This document shows, piece after piece, positions 43,691 to 51,040 of a DNA stretch of 64,000 nt. The DNA is from Amycolatopsis sp. NBC_01488. Lineage in GTDB: Bacteria; Actinomycetota; Actinomycetes; Mycobacteriales; Pseudonocardiaceae. The translations under genes and the position numbers were made by a program. The stretch is taken from NCBI RefSeq assembly GCF_036227105.1, contig NZ_CP109434.1:2980001-3044000 (forward strand), written 5' to 3'. Below the pieces are notes generated by a model. The model had not been told where the DNA came from. It made no database searches and saw nothing but the letters and a program-made list of their open reading frames with translations. Position 1 is the stretch's first letter. Every line of letters begins with the position of its first letter.

Positions 43691-44902
43691 CTACCCGAGC
43701 AGCGCGAGCACCTGCAGTTCCCCGACGAGGCCGCCGATCACCGCGCCGACGGCGATCAGCTTCCACTCGTCCTGCCGGAACGCCGGCCGCAGCAGCTGCT
43801 CGAACTCCAGCGCGCTCAGCTTCTTCATCCGGTCCACGATCGTGTTGCGCACGTCGAGGGCGTTGATCGCGTAGTTCTCGGCGTGCCGGATCGTCTCCGG
43901 GACGCGTTCCGCGGCCTTCGCGGCTGCCGTCTGCTTCATCTCCTGGAACTTCCTCGTCCCGACGGCGATGGCGACGAACGGCTTGACGACGCTCGCCTGC
44001 GCGTCGATCGTCTTCTGCACCTCGCGGGTGATCATCGCGAACAGCTTGTCGGACTTCGGCCCGCGCAGCACCGCTTCCAGCAGGTTCGGGATGGTGATGA
44101 TCTCGCGGGCGATCATGTCGCCGTAGTCGGCGGCGACCTGGTCGCGGCGCTTCTGGAAGATGCCCTGCCAGGTGTAGACGCCGAAGAACCGGCGGGGCTC
44201 GCGCGGCAGGAAGATCATCTTCAGGGCGAGCCAGTCGGTCAGCCAGCCGATGCCGAGGCCGAACAGCGGCAGCACGACCGGCGACTTCGTCAGCGCCCAC
44301 ACCACCAGCTGCACGCAGCCGAGGACGAACCCGAACCCGATGCCCGACCGCGCGATGAACCGCATCTCCGGTCGCGAGATGTCGCGGATCAGCCGGTTGA
44401 GCAGCGCCTTGTCGCGGACGAGGTTCGTCACGACCATGTGCTGGAGGTCGAGGACGTCCTCGATGTTGCCGGCGATCTCCCGCATGATCTTGGTGATCGC
44501 CTTCGGCGCCTCGGCCTGGACGCGCTTGAGCAGCAGCTGCTGCGCGCCGTTCGGCAGCACCTCCCACAGCCGCGGCTGGTAGGTCTCCATCACCTCGCGG
44601 GTGACGTCCTCGACGACCCGCAGCAGCGGCTGCTCGATCTCCTTCGCGACCTGCTCGGGGTCGAGCCGGGCGAAGATCTCCCGGGGGTCGACGAGGGTGG
44701 TCGTCAGCATCTCGGTGGCGGTGGCCGCCATGCGCTCGGCGTTGGCGGGCAGCACGCCCTGCCAGCCGAGGAACGGCTTGATCCCGGTGAACTCGAGGGG
44801 CCGGAACATCATCTCGATGGCGACGCGCTTGGTGACGTAGCCGATCAGCGCCGCGATGAACGGCATGGTGACGTACACCTGCCAGTGCGTGCCGAAGTCC
44901 AC
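43691..44902 (-). CDS. DUF445-family membrane protein, copy 2
   Basis: The 403-residue protein is a paralogue of the downstream copy: both have the N-terminal GYVTKRVAIEMMFRPLEF motif, the middle GWLTDWLALKMIFLPREP and the terminal VGAVIGGLVGELQVLALLG. GTG 44902 (MDFGTHWQVYVTMPF) is taken as start since it aligns with copy 1; the longer frame from 44962 would include the C-terminal end of a decayed third copy. Together with copy 1 it probably forms one transcription unit. Function unknown. Confidence 0.8.
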   Translation of the reverse strand: MDFGTHWQVYVTMPFIAALIGYVTKRVAIEMMFRPLEFTGIKPFLGWQGVLPANAERMAATATEMLTTTLVDPREIFARLDPEQVAKEIEQPLLRVVEDVTREVMETYQPRLWEVLPNGAQQLLLKRVQAEAPKAITKIMREIAGNIEDVLDLQHMVVTNLVRDKALLNRLIRDISRPEMRFIARSGIGFGFVLGCVQLVVWALTKSPVVLPLFGLGIGWLTDWLALKMIFLPREPRRFFGVYTWQGIFQKRRDQVAADYGDMIAREIITIPNLLEAVLRGPKSDKLFAMITREVQKTIDAQASVVKPFVAIAVGTRKFQEMKQTAAAKAAERVPETIRHAENYAINALDVRNTIVDRMKKLSALEFEQLLRPAFRQDEWKLIAVGAVIGGLVGELQVLALLG

Positions 44903-44930
44903 GCCGCGCACGCTATCGGCCCGGCGTCGG

Positions 44931-45100
44931 TGCAGCAGGAGCAGCACCTGCAGTTCACCCACCAGGCCACCGGTGACCGCGCCGACGGCGTGGCTCGCGC
45001 GGATAGAAGATCACCTTCCCGGGCGAGCCGGCCCGTGACGAAGTCCGTGACGAAACCGAAGATCGGCAGGAGCCGCTTGACGACCTCGGGTGCGCGCCGA
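44931..45100 (-). pseudogene. Remnant of a third DUF445 gene
   Basis: The 356-bp gap upstream of the two DUF445 genes holds two fragments in gene order on the minus strand. 45100-45004 aligns at DNA level with the middle of copy 2 (its bases 44282-44210, sharing GAAGATCA, GGGCGAGCC, CCGAA and CGGCAG blocks) and codes for LLPIFGFVTDF; an extra base shifts the frame. 45000-44931 matches the C-terminus (GAVTGGLVGELQVLLLL). The bulk between them is deleted. From 45101 to 45258 only the promoter region of the plus-strand coiled-coil gene remains. Confidence 0.65.
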
Positions 45101-45258
45101 TGTCGGCGAGGTCGGCCGGTACGTCCACAGTGGCCTCCTCGCGTCAACCGGCTGGTCAACCGACGTCAGAATGCCATCCGTGATCGGGGGTTCCCAAAAT
45201 CGTGATGCATCCGTTTGGCGGTACGTCCGGATGGGTCCCGGCTCATTAAGGTGGCGCG

Positions 45259-46152
45259 ATGGTCGCGCCTGAGAAGCCCCAGTCCGCCCCGAAGACCGCC
45301 CAGTTCGCCGTGGGTGTCCGCGGCTACAACCAGCGTCAGGTCGACGAACGTCTCGCCGAGCTGAACAAGGACCTGCGCGAGACGTCCCGCAGCCGCGACG
45401 AAGCCGTCGCGACGTCGTCGGACCTCTCCAAGGCCCTCTCGTACGCGCAGAAGGAGCTCGCCGAGACGAAGGCCGCGCTGGCCAGGATGAGCTCGAGCCC
45501 GTCCGGCGCCGGTGCGATGGCCGAGCGCGTCCGGATGATGATGCAGCTCGCGGAGGAGGAGATCGCCGACCTCCGCGCGGCGGCGGAGGCGGACGCGGCG
45601 TCGACCCGCGACCAGGCGGACAAGTACGCCCACGAGACCCGCCGCACGGCCGACAAGCTGGCGAAGGACGCGGAGGAGGAGCGCGCCCGCCTGCTGTCCG
45701 AGGCGAAGGGCGAGATCGAGAAGCTGAACGCGGCGGCGGGCGCGAAGAGGGTCGAGCTGGCCGCGGCGGCCGAGCGCGCCCGCAAGGAAGCGGACGCCGC
45801 GGCGGAGGCTGCGGCGGCCGAGGCGCGGGCGGAGGCGGACCGGAAGGTCGCGGAGGAGCTGGCCGCGCGGAAGAAGGCGTTCGACGAGGACATCGCGCGC
45901 AAGAAGCAGGAAACCGAGGCGGCGTTGGCTTCGGCCCGATCGCAGCAGGCCACGGCTGATCAGAACCGGAAGCTGGCTTTGGACCTGCGGTCGAAGGTCG
46001 CCGAGCGGATCGCGGCGACGGACGTGGCGGTCCAGGAAGCCATGCGGTTGCTGGCCCCTCTGGAGGAGGCGCCCGCGGCCGGGAACGGGGACCGGAAGCC
46101 GGCTCCTGCGCCGGCCGCTGCCGCTGCCGCGACGGCTCCTGCGAAAGCCTGA
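45259..46152 (+). CDS. Coiled-coil protein with DivIVA-like N-terminus
   Basis: The 297-residue protein begins with a DivIVA/Wag31-like motif, FAVGVRGYNQRQVDERL (about 16-32), and is then almost entirely a long Ala/Glu/Lys/Arg coiled coil (about 30-255), ending in a Pro/Ala tail. DivIVA-type N-termini bind curved membranes, and long coiled coils polymerise, so a cytoskeletal or polar scaffold role is plausible. Some similar proteins are annotated as cell-division initiation proteins. AAGGTGG lies before the ATG. A strong terminator follows. Confidence 0.65.
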   Translation: MVAPEKPQSAPKTAQFAVGVRGYNQRQVDERLAELNKDLRETSRSRDEAVATSSDLSKALSYAQKELAETKAALARMSSSPSGAGAMAERVRMMMQLAEEEIADLRAAAEADAASTRDQADKYAHETRRTADKLAKDAEEERARLLSEAKGEIEKLNAAAGAKRVELAAAAERARKEADAAAEAAAAEARAEADRKVAEELAARKKAFDEDIARKKQETEAALASARSQQATADQNRKLALDLRSKVAERIAATDVAVQEAMRLLAPLEEAPAAGNGDRKPAPAPAAAAAATAPAKA

Positions 46153-46167
46153 CCCTTTCCCCAGACG

Positions 46168-46199
46168 CCGGCGCCTCTCGGATCTTCGAGGGGCGCCGG
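46168..46199 (+). terminator. Intrinsic terminator after the coiled-coil gene
   Basis: CCGGCGCC (46168-46175) and GGCGCCGG (46192-46199) pair perfectly, extended by CTCG/CGAG with one mismatch, giving a 12-bp stem around GATCT. It lies 16 bp after the stop codon. Confidence 0.7.
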
Positions 46200-46472
46200 G
46201 CCAATTTCGCGGCGAAGTTGTCCACATCGGGTCCGGCTGTCCACAGATTTCCGGCGCGGCCGTTTTGGCAGGTCAGCAGCGATAGACTGGACAGGGGACG
46301 CCCCCAGGGAAGGGCGGGGGTGTCGGCGTGGGCGAGTTTCGCGGCGCCGCCGCCGGAGATGCGCCGGGTGGCGAACCGCACATATCCCCCGGCCGGGGAG
46401 GTGGCCGAAGCTCGTGGGCGGCTGGCAGTCTGCTTGGCAGCTGCTTGATCACCCACGAGACGGGACCCGCAC
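46200..46472 (+). other. Long leader region of the class II aldolase gene
   Basis: No gene is supported here. A TAGACT hexamer at about 46280 could be a -10 box, giving a leader of about 180 nt. The leader starts with GACGCCCCC (46298-46306) that pairs with GGGGGTGTC (46317-46325), a stable 9-bp stem with one G-U, followed by further GC-rich inverted segments. It does not match any riboswitch I know. Short open frames from 46218 and 46328 have no family similarity. Confidence 0.35.
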
Positions 46473-47123
46473 ATGATCCTCGAGACCGAGCGGGCCGCCG
46501 TGTGCGCCTACGCGCGCCGGATGGTCGGGGACGGCCTGGTCGTCGGGACCTCCGGGAACGTCTCCGTGCGGGCCGGTGACCTCGTCGCCGTCACTCCGAC
46601 CGGCGTGCCCTACTCCAGCATGAATCCCTCCGACGTCGCCGTCGTCGATCTCGGCGGGCAGGTTGTCGACGGCTCACTGAAGCCGACGAGTGAGCTGCCC
46701 ATGCACCTGTCCGTCTACTGGGACGTGCGTGATCCCGACCGCGAGCCCGTCACCGCCGTCGTCCACACGCACGCGCCGCACGCCACTGCCGTCTCGACGC
46801 TCGTGCGCGAGGTGCCGCCCATCCACTACGTCCTCGCCACGATCGGGCCCTCGGTTCGCGTGGCGCGCTATGCCACCTACGGCACGCCCGAGCTGGCCGC
46901 GGCCGTGCTCGAGGCGCTGCAGGGGCGCCGCGGCTGCCTGATGGCCAACCACGGCACCCTCACCTACGGCGACGGCCTCGAGGCCGCCTACCACCGGGCC
47001 CAGCAGCTCGAATGGGCCTGCCGCGTCTGGCTGCTCGCGCAGAGCGCCGGACGGCCCGCCCTCCTGCCGCCGCCCGAGGTGGCCAAGGTCGTCGACCGGC
47101 TACGCGGATACGGCCAGAACTAG
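46473..47123 (+). CDS. Class II aldolase/adducin-family protein
   Basis: The 216-residue protein fits zinc-dependent aldolases such as L-fuculose-phosphate aldolase: GTSGNVSVR (about 25-33, phosphate binding), PTGVPYSSM, Glu in PTSELPMHL (about 73, catalytic), zinc ligands in VVHTHAPHATA (about 91-95) and the third His in MANHGTLTYG (about 155). It could cleave a sugar phosphate or act as a methylthioribulose-phosphate dehydratase; the sequence alone does not decide. Its stop codon shares the CTAG palindrome with the stop of the convergent HD-domain gene. Confidence 0.82.
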   Translation: MILETERAAVCAYARRMVGDGLVVGTSGNVSVRAGDLVAVTPTGVPYSSMNPSDVAVVDLGGQVVDGSLKPTSELPMHLSVYWDVRDPDREPVTAVVHTHAPHATAVSTLVREVPPIHYVLATIGPSVRVARYATYGTPELAAAVLEALQGRRGCLMANHGTLTYGDGLEAAYHRAQQLEWACRVWLLAQSAGRPALLPPPEVAKVVDRLRGYGQN

Positions 47124-47791
47124 GACGCCAGCGCGTCGACGGCGTGGACCGCGTCCAGCAGCTCCGCCACCGTCGGGTCGTCCACCGCCTCCTTGATGCA
47201 CTGCCACAGCTGGAGGTTCGCCATCGCCCAGCGCGAATACGTCGCCGCCGCTTCCGGGTTGTAGAAGTAGTACCCCTCGTCGTGGACGTCGCACTGCTCG
47301 CCGACGATCTTGTGCGCCAGCTCGCGCAGGCTCAGCCCGTTCTCGCGCAGGTACCGGTGCGCGAGCACCACCGGCGTCACCGGCAGCGCCTTGAACAGCG
47401 TGTCCGCGTCGCTCAGGGCCTGCGCTTCCAGCGAAATGTCGCGGCCGCGCGTGGCCATTTCGGCCTCGTCGACGATCTCGTCGATCCGCCGCGCGACACG
47501 AGGAGGGACCCCGCACTCCGCGAGGATCTCCAGCCGCAGGCTCCGGCCCGCCGCCGCGGGCGAGTTGCGGAGCACCAGGTAGTTGACGTCGTGCACCAGC
47601 GCGGCGACTTCGACCACGGCGCGGTCGGCGCCGTTGTGCTCCGCGAAGCCGACCGCCTTCGCCCGGACGAAGCTCACGTGGTGCCAGCCGTGGAACGGCA
47701 ATCGTTCGGCATATCGGCGGCAGAGCCGGTGAACCCGGTTTTCGACGGCGTCGACGATGACATGGTCGATCGTGCTTTCCTGCGTGCGCAT
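47120..47791 (-). CDS. HD-domain phosphohydrolase
   Basis: The 223-residue protein has HD-superfamily metal motifs: His in FHGWHHVSFV (about 35), the HD pair in VAALVHDVNYLV (about 67) and a distal Asp in ALSDADTLFKALP (about 128). It probably removes phosphate from a nucleotide or similar small molecule; the substrate is not evident. The ATG at 47791 is preceded by GGAGAGG. It lies 73 bp downstream of the cupin-like gene on the same strand and might belong to that operon. Its stop overlaps that of the convergent aldolase gene within CTAG. Confidence 0.75.
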   Translation of the reverse strand: MRTQESTIDHVIVDAVENRVHRLCRRYAERLPFHGWHHVSFVRAKAVGFAEHNGADRAVVEVAALVHDVNYLVLRNSPAAAGRSLRLEILAECGVPPRVARRIDEIVDEAEMATRGRDISLEAQALSDADTLFKALPVTPVVLAHRYLRENGLSLRELAHKIVGEQCDVHDEGYYFYNPEAAATYSRWAMANLQLWQCIKEAVDDPTVAELLDAVHAVDALAS

Positions 47792-47864
47792 ACACCTCTC
47801 CGATCCCGGCCGTGGTGTTCAGACGGGTGGAGTAATGGTAGGCGCCGCTGACGCCGGTGTGTAG

Positions 47865-48503
47865 CTAGATGCGGTCGGCCAATTCCCCCAATCGGCTCTC
47901 TACCGGAACGTGCCGATGACCGACTCCCGTGGCGGGATCGAAAGAAAGGCTGAAACTGCTCACCGGCCGTGATTTCACGAGGAACGTCATCGTGCCGTCG
48001 GCCGCTTCGGGGATGCGGTGGAACTCGTCGGCCAGCATGGTGGCGCAGGCTCCGGCCTGGCACGACGTCCTTCTGCGCAGCCGCGCCGACGCGATCAGCC
48101 CGGTGCCGGCGTCGATCGTCGTCGCGTACCGTTCGTGCAGGTAGTCACCACGGAGAATGGTGGTGCAGAAGTGGTACCTGTGGTTGTGCACGGAATCCGC
48201 GTACCCCTCCCGCCAGTCCTCCTGCGCCTTGTATTCGTGCAGCCAGAAGGAAAACGGGTCGGACGGCGAATCGAGCAGGCACCAGGCGAAATGCGTGGTC
48301 GTTTCCCGGGACGAGCGCAGCACCTGCGCGGCCTGCGCGGTGGTCAGCGTGCGGAGCTGTTCGCGCAGCTCGTCGCGCAGGCCGGGCTGGGCGGCCCACG
48401 GCCGGAACCAGCCGTCGACCGCGCGCCAGCCGGCGGCGAGCGGGAACTCGGCCGCACGCAGGCGCGTGGCCAGTTCGGATAGTGGGGACAGGCGGGTGAG
48501 CAA
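47865..48503 (-). CDS. Cupin-like protein of unknown function
   Basis: The 212-residue product has a helical N-terminal half and a likely cupin barrel in the second half. HNHRYHFCTTILRGDYLHE (about 125-143) resembles a metal-binding cupin motif 1 with His, His and Glu, and the later DEFHRIPEA (about 180) could supply motif 2. The TTG start at 48503 lies 2 bp after the stop of the membrane protein gene and has GGGAG upstream, so the two are translated as a pair. No family name could be assigned. It may be an oxygenase or a sensor working with the membrane protein. Confidence 0.55.
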   Translation of the reverse strand: MLTRLSPLSELATRLRAAEFPLAAGWRAVDGWFRPWAAQPGLRDELREQLRTLTTAQAAQVLRSSRETTTHFAWCLLDSPSDPFSFWLHEYKAQEDWREGYADSVHNHRYHFCTTILRGDYLHERYATTIDAGTGLIASARLRRRTSCQAGACATMLADEFHRIPEAADGTMTFLVKSRPVSSFSLSFDPATGVGHRHVPVESRLGELADRI

Positions 48504-48505
48504 GG

Positions 48506-49510
48506 TCAGCTCCCTAGCTCGGCGACTTCGGAGAACTCCGCGCGGAAGGCGTGGAACTTGCGCTCCAGCTCGCGGCACTGCTCCTCGGACAGGGGGGATC
48601 CGGTGATCTTTTCGAACAGCGCCAGGAAATCCGTCCGCGTCGTCGCGGACGTGATGCGGAAGTGGCGGCCGGTCCGGGACTGCGAGACGCGCACGAACTC
48701 GGCGCGCTCCATGTTGTAGAGGAAGGACCCTTCGGTGAACCGCAGGGTCCGCGGGTACAGCTTCGTGGCGCCGCGGACGTCGCTGTAGAGCGACACCCAC
48801 ACGCTGTCGTCGAACATCTCCAGCCGGTCCAGCGGCGGGTCGGCGACCACGGTGATGTCGACCTGCGCGCAGCGGCTGCGCGCCAGGAAGAGGCCGACGA
48901 GGCCGATCCGGATCTCTTCGTCGAGCCGGGTCTGGATCTGTTCGGAGTCGACGTCACCGGCTTCGCGGCGCAGCAGGTAGCGGGCGCGCCCGCTGATCGC
49001 GCTGGCGTCACGCGGGTCGGCGATGACGGCCCGCAGCTCGCGTTCCGTGCGGGAAAGCAGCAGGCGGGCGGCCGCGTGCCGGCCGGAGAAGCCGCGGAAG
49101 AAGTACTGCCGGGTCGCGTCGAGGTCGGCCATCAGCGCTCGGTTGAACGCGGGATCGGGGTCGGTGGTCGCCTCGAACACGTCGGTGGGGAAGAACTCCT
49201 TGTTCAGCGCGCGGTATTCGGAGCTCAGGTCCTCCAGCGCGCGCCGGCTTTCCTCGATCACCGGGGTCACCAGCGCCCGCTGCGACGCGCTGGCGGTGAT
49301 CAGCGTGGTGCCGAACCCGACGATCGCGGAGATCAGGGTGCCGGTGCCCAGCGACGTCACCAGGTTCTTCCCGGTGCCGGGTTCCATCAGACCGGCGAGC
49401 CACAGGCTCAGCCCCGCGACCACGACGAGCACGGTGAGCAGCAGGCTCGTCCTGGTCCAGAAGATCTCCTGCAGTGGGGTACGGCGGAGGTGTCCGCCAT
49501 CCGCGGCCAC
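48506..49510 (-). CDS. Two-helix membrane protein with a large cytosolic domain
   Basis: The 334-residue protein has two membrane helices (about 20-42 and 55-75, IFWTRTSLLLTVL and LGTGTLISAIVGFG) followed by about 255 cytosolic residues. The domain contains QYFFRGFSGRHAAARLLLS and RAVIADPRDASAI, which I could not match with certainty but which recall PLD-like or nucleotide-sensing domains. GTG 49510 is chosen because GGGAGGTG lies six bases upstream; an in-frame GTG at 49534 is possible. An inverted repeat of 9-bp arms lies 39-78 bp before the start. It is coupled to the cupin-like gene. Confidence 0.6.
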   Translation of the reverse strand: MAADGGHLRRTPLQEIFWTRTSLLLTVLVVVAGLSLWLAGLMEPGTGKNLVTSLGTGTLISAIVGFGTTLITASASQRALVTPVIEESRRALEDLSSEYRALNKEFFPTDVFEATTDPDPAFNRALMADLDATRQYFFRGFSGRHAAARLLLSRTERELRAVIADPRDASAISGRARYLLRREAGDVDSEQIQTRLDEEIRIGLVGLFLARSRCAQVDITVVADPPLDRLEMFDDSVWVSLYSDVRGATKLYPRTLRFTEGSFLYNMERAEFVRVSQSRTGRHFRITSATTRTDFLALFEKITGSPLSEEQCRELERKFHAFRAEFSEVAELGS

Positions 49511-49548
49511 GTGCTTCACCTCCCTCGAAGCCACCCGAACGGACGAAT

Positions 49549-49588
49549 GCGTAAAGTGTCTGTTCGAGCGCGGGGAGTTACTTTACGC
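49549..49588 (-). promoter_or_regulatory. 9-bp inverted repeat upstream of the membrane/cupin pair
   Basis: GCGTAAAGT (49549-49557) and ACTTTACGC (49580-49588) are perfect complements separated by 22 bp, so the arm centres are three helical turns apart. The site sits in the promoter region 39-78 bp before the start of the membrane protein gene. This is the geometry of an operator for a dimeric or tetrameric regulator, or of a loop-forming site. No regulator gene is adjacent. Confidence 0.45.
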
Positions 49589-49703
49589 GCCTGAGGGGGC
49601 GTGCGAAATAAGAAGTTCGGGGGACAGTGCTGACGGACAGGCGTCACTCTCGGCAATGATTCACCAGGTTGCCGAGGTTTCCGAAAATGGCGGAAAACCT
49701 GGC

Positions 49704-50285
49704 TCAGAGGGTGGCGGGAAGGGCCTTTTCGTACCAGCCCGCACCGGGTTCCGCCGTCATCAGGAAATCCACGACCACCGGCGCGGGCGCCGGGTGGATC
49801 TCCAGGTGATCACGTTCGCCGCGCGCGAAGTCCACCGGCCAGGCCAGTTTCTCCTCGTCGAGCGAAAACTCGCCGCCGGCCCCGGTGCGGTTGCCGCGGG
49901 CGTCGAGGCGCGACCACCGGCCGTGCAGGTACACGGCATTCAGCCCGTGCAGCGCGGAGAGCTCCTGGTAGCAGAATCCGGCCGGAATCCCTTGTGCGCG
50001 AAGCAAAGCGGCGAGCAGGTGCGCCTTCGCGTGACAGATCCCGACGCGCTCGCGCAGGACGTCCGACGCTCGCCAGGTGACGCGCGGATCGCACGCGTCG
50101 ATCACGTGATCGACCTCGTCGCGGACGAAGAGGAACGCGGCTTTCGCGCGCTCGACGGGATCTTCGCTCGCGGGCGCCAGGGCTTCGGCTCGTGCTCGGA
50201 TCGAGGGGTGCTCGTGGTCGACGACGGTGTCGGCGGCGAGGTAGTCACTCAGCCGATCGGACGTGGGCGACGGAACAGGGCTCAT
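49704..50285 (-). CDS. Transglutaminase-like cysteine peptidase domain protein
   Basis: The 193-residue protein has the transglutaminase-like core: Cys in RVGICHAKAHLLAALLR (about 84), His in HGLNAVYLHGRW (about 120) and Asp in RLDARGN (about 128), forming the expected catalytic triad. No signal peptide is seen, so it acts in the cytosol. Members include peptidases and amidases; the target is unknown. The ATG at 50285 lies 6 nt after CAGGAT, a possible leaderless layout. The 193-bp gap to the membrane gene downstream carries an inverted repeat. Confidence 0.75.
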   Translation of the reverse strand: MSPVPSPTSDRLSDYLAADTVVDHEHPSIRARAEALAPASEDPVERAKAAFLFVRDEVDHVIDACDPRVTWRASDVLRERVGICHAKAHLLAALLRAQGIPAGFCYQELSALHGLNAVYLHGRWSRLDARGNRTGAGGEFSLDEEKLAWPVDFARGERDHLEIHPAPAPVVVDFLMTAEPGAGWYEKALPATL

Positions 50286-50358
50286 CCGCCCATCCTGACA
50301 GGCTCGGCCATTCGGGCGAGACTCCTTTACGAGGGTGGCGACGCTCCGCGTTCACCGG

Positions 50359-50985
50359 TTACGGAAGGTAAAACTCGGGGGAAAAGCCGGTCCAGCGCAG
50401 TTCCGCGGGCAGGTGGCCGACGTCGTTGTACGTGAGCAGCGCCGCCGGCCGCCCGGGCGAGTAGCGGATCACGGTGAGCGCGGCGTTGGCGTGGTCGAGG
50501 GCGAGCCACCGCCACGGCGGCGCGTCCTGCGACGCGCGCACGAGCCAGCCGGCGAGGAAGTTGTGCGTGACGAGCACTTCGTAGCGCGTCTCGGCGCCGG
50601 GCACGGGGCCGGTGAACCGCCGCTCGGCCTCGGCGGCTCTTTCCTCGTCAGCGGGCGGAAGTTGCCGCGCGAAGGCGTGCAGGAGATCGCCGGAGGTTTC
50701 GGGGAGTTCCTCGCGCATGGGCGTGTAGGGGACGAAGTCGCCGGCCGCGTCGTCGACGTAGATGGGGACGCCGGGCAGCTGGGTGGCGAGCAGCGCGGCG
50801 GTTTGCGAGGCGCGCGGGAGGGGGCCGTGGTGGACGGCGGTGACCGGGATCTCGCGAAGCCGCCGGCCGAGCAGGACGGCTTGCTGTCGCCCGGCGTCGG
50901 TGAGTTCGCCGGTGGGTGCCGCTTCGCCGTGGCGGGTGAGGAAGAGATACCGCGTCGCGAGCACGAGGCCAGGTTGCCATGACAC
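50359..50985 (-). CDS. Histidine phosphatase family protein
   Basis: The 208-residue protein has the RHGE motif (about 18-21) with the catalytic His, then PLPRASQTA (Arg, about 60), the Glu in MREELPET (about 90) and the second His in VLVTHNFLAGWLV (about 141), as in phosphoglycerate-mutase-like phosphatases. It is cytosolic and its substrate unknown. The GTG at 50985 and a later in-frame GTG at 50964 are both possible starts, neither with a strong ribosome binding site. Transcribed in the same direction as the MBOAT gene upstream. Confidence 0.78.
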   Translation of the reverse strand: MSWQPGLVLATRYLFLTRHGEAAPTGELTDAGRQQAVLLGRRLREIPVTAVHHGPLPRASQTAALLATQLPGVPIYVDDAAGDFVPYTPMREELPETSGDLLHAFARQLPPADEERAAEAERRFTGPVPGAETRYEVLVTHNFLAGWLVRASQDAPPWRWLALDHANAALTVIRYSPGRPAALLTYNDVGHLPAELRWTGFSPEFYLP

Positions 50986-51040
50986 GGCGCACGCGCTTCA
51001 GCCGACAGGCTTTCGACGCGTGTCATCAACCCCGACCCAG

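Noticed and set aside
44903..44962. Upstream start for DUF445 copy 2 at 44962
   Set aside because: The added residues match the C-terminal end of a decayed DUF445 copy; GTG 44902 aligns with the start of copy 1.
46200..46472. Known riboswitch or small RNA (SAM, cobalamin, RNase P) before the aldolase gene
   Set aside because: No conserved core sequence of these RNAs was found.
45011..46474. Minus-strand open frame of 487 codons opposite the coiled-coil gene
   Set aside because: Antisense shadow with Pro/Arg/Ser-rich composition; the plus-strand coiled-coil gene has start, ribosome binding site and terminator.
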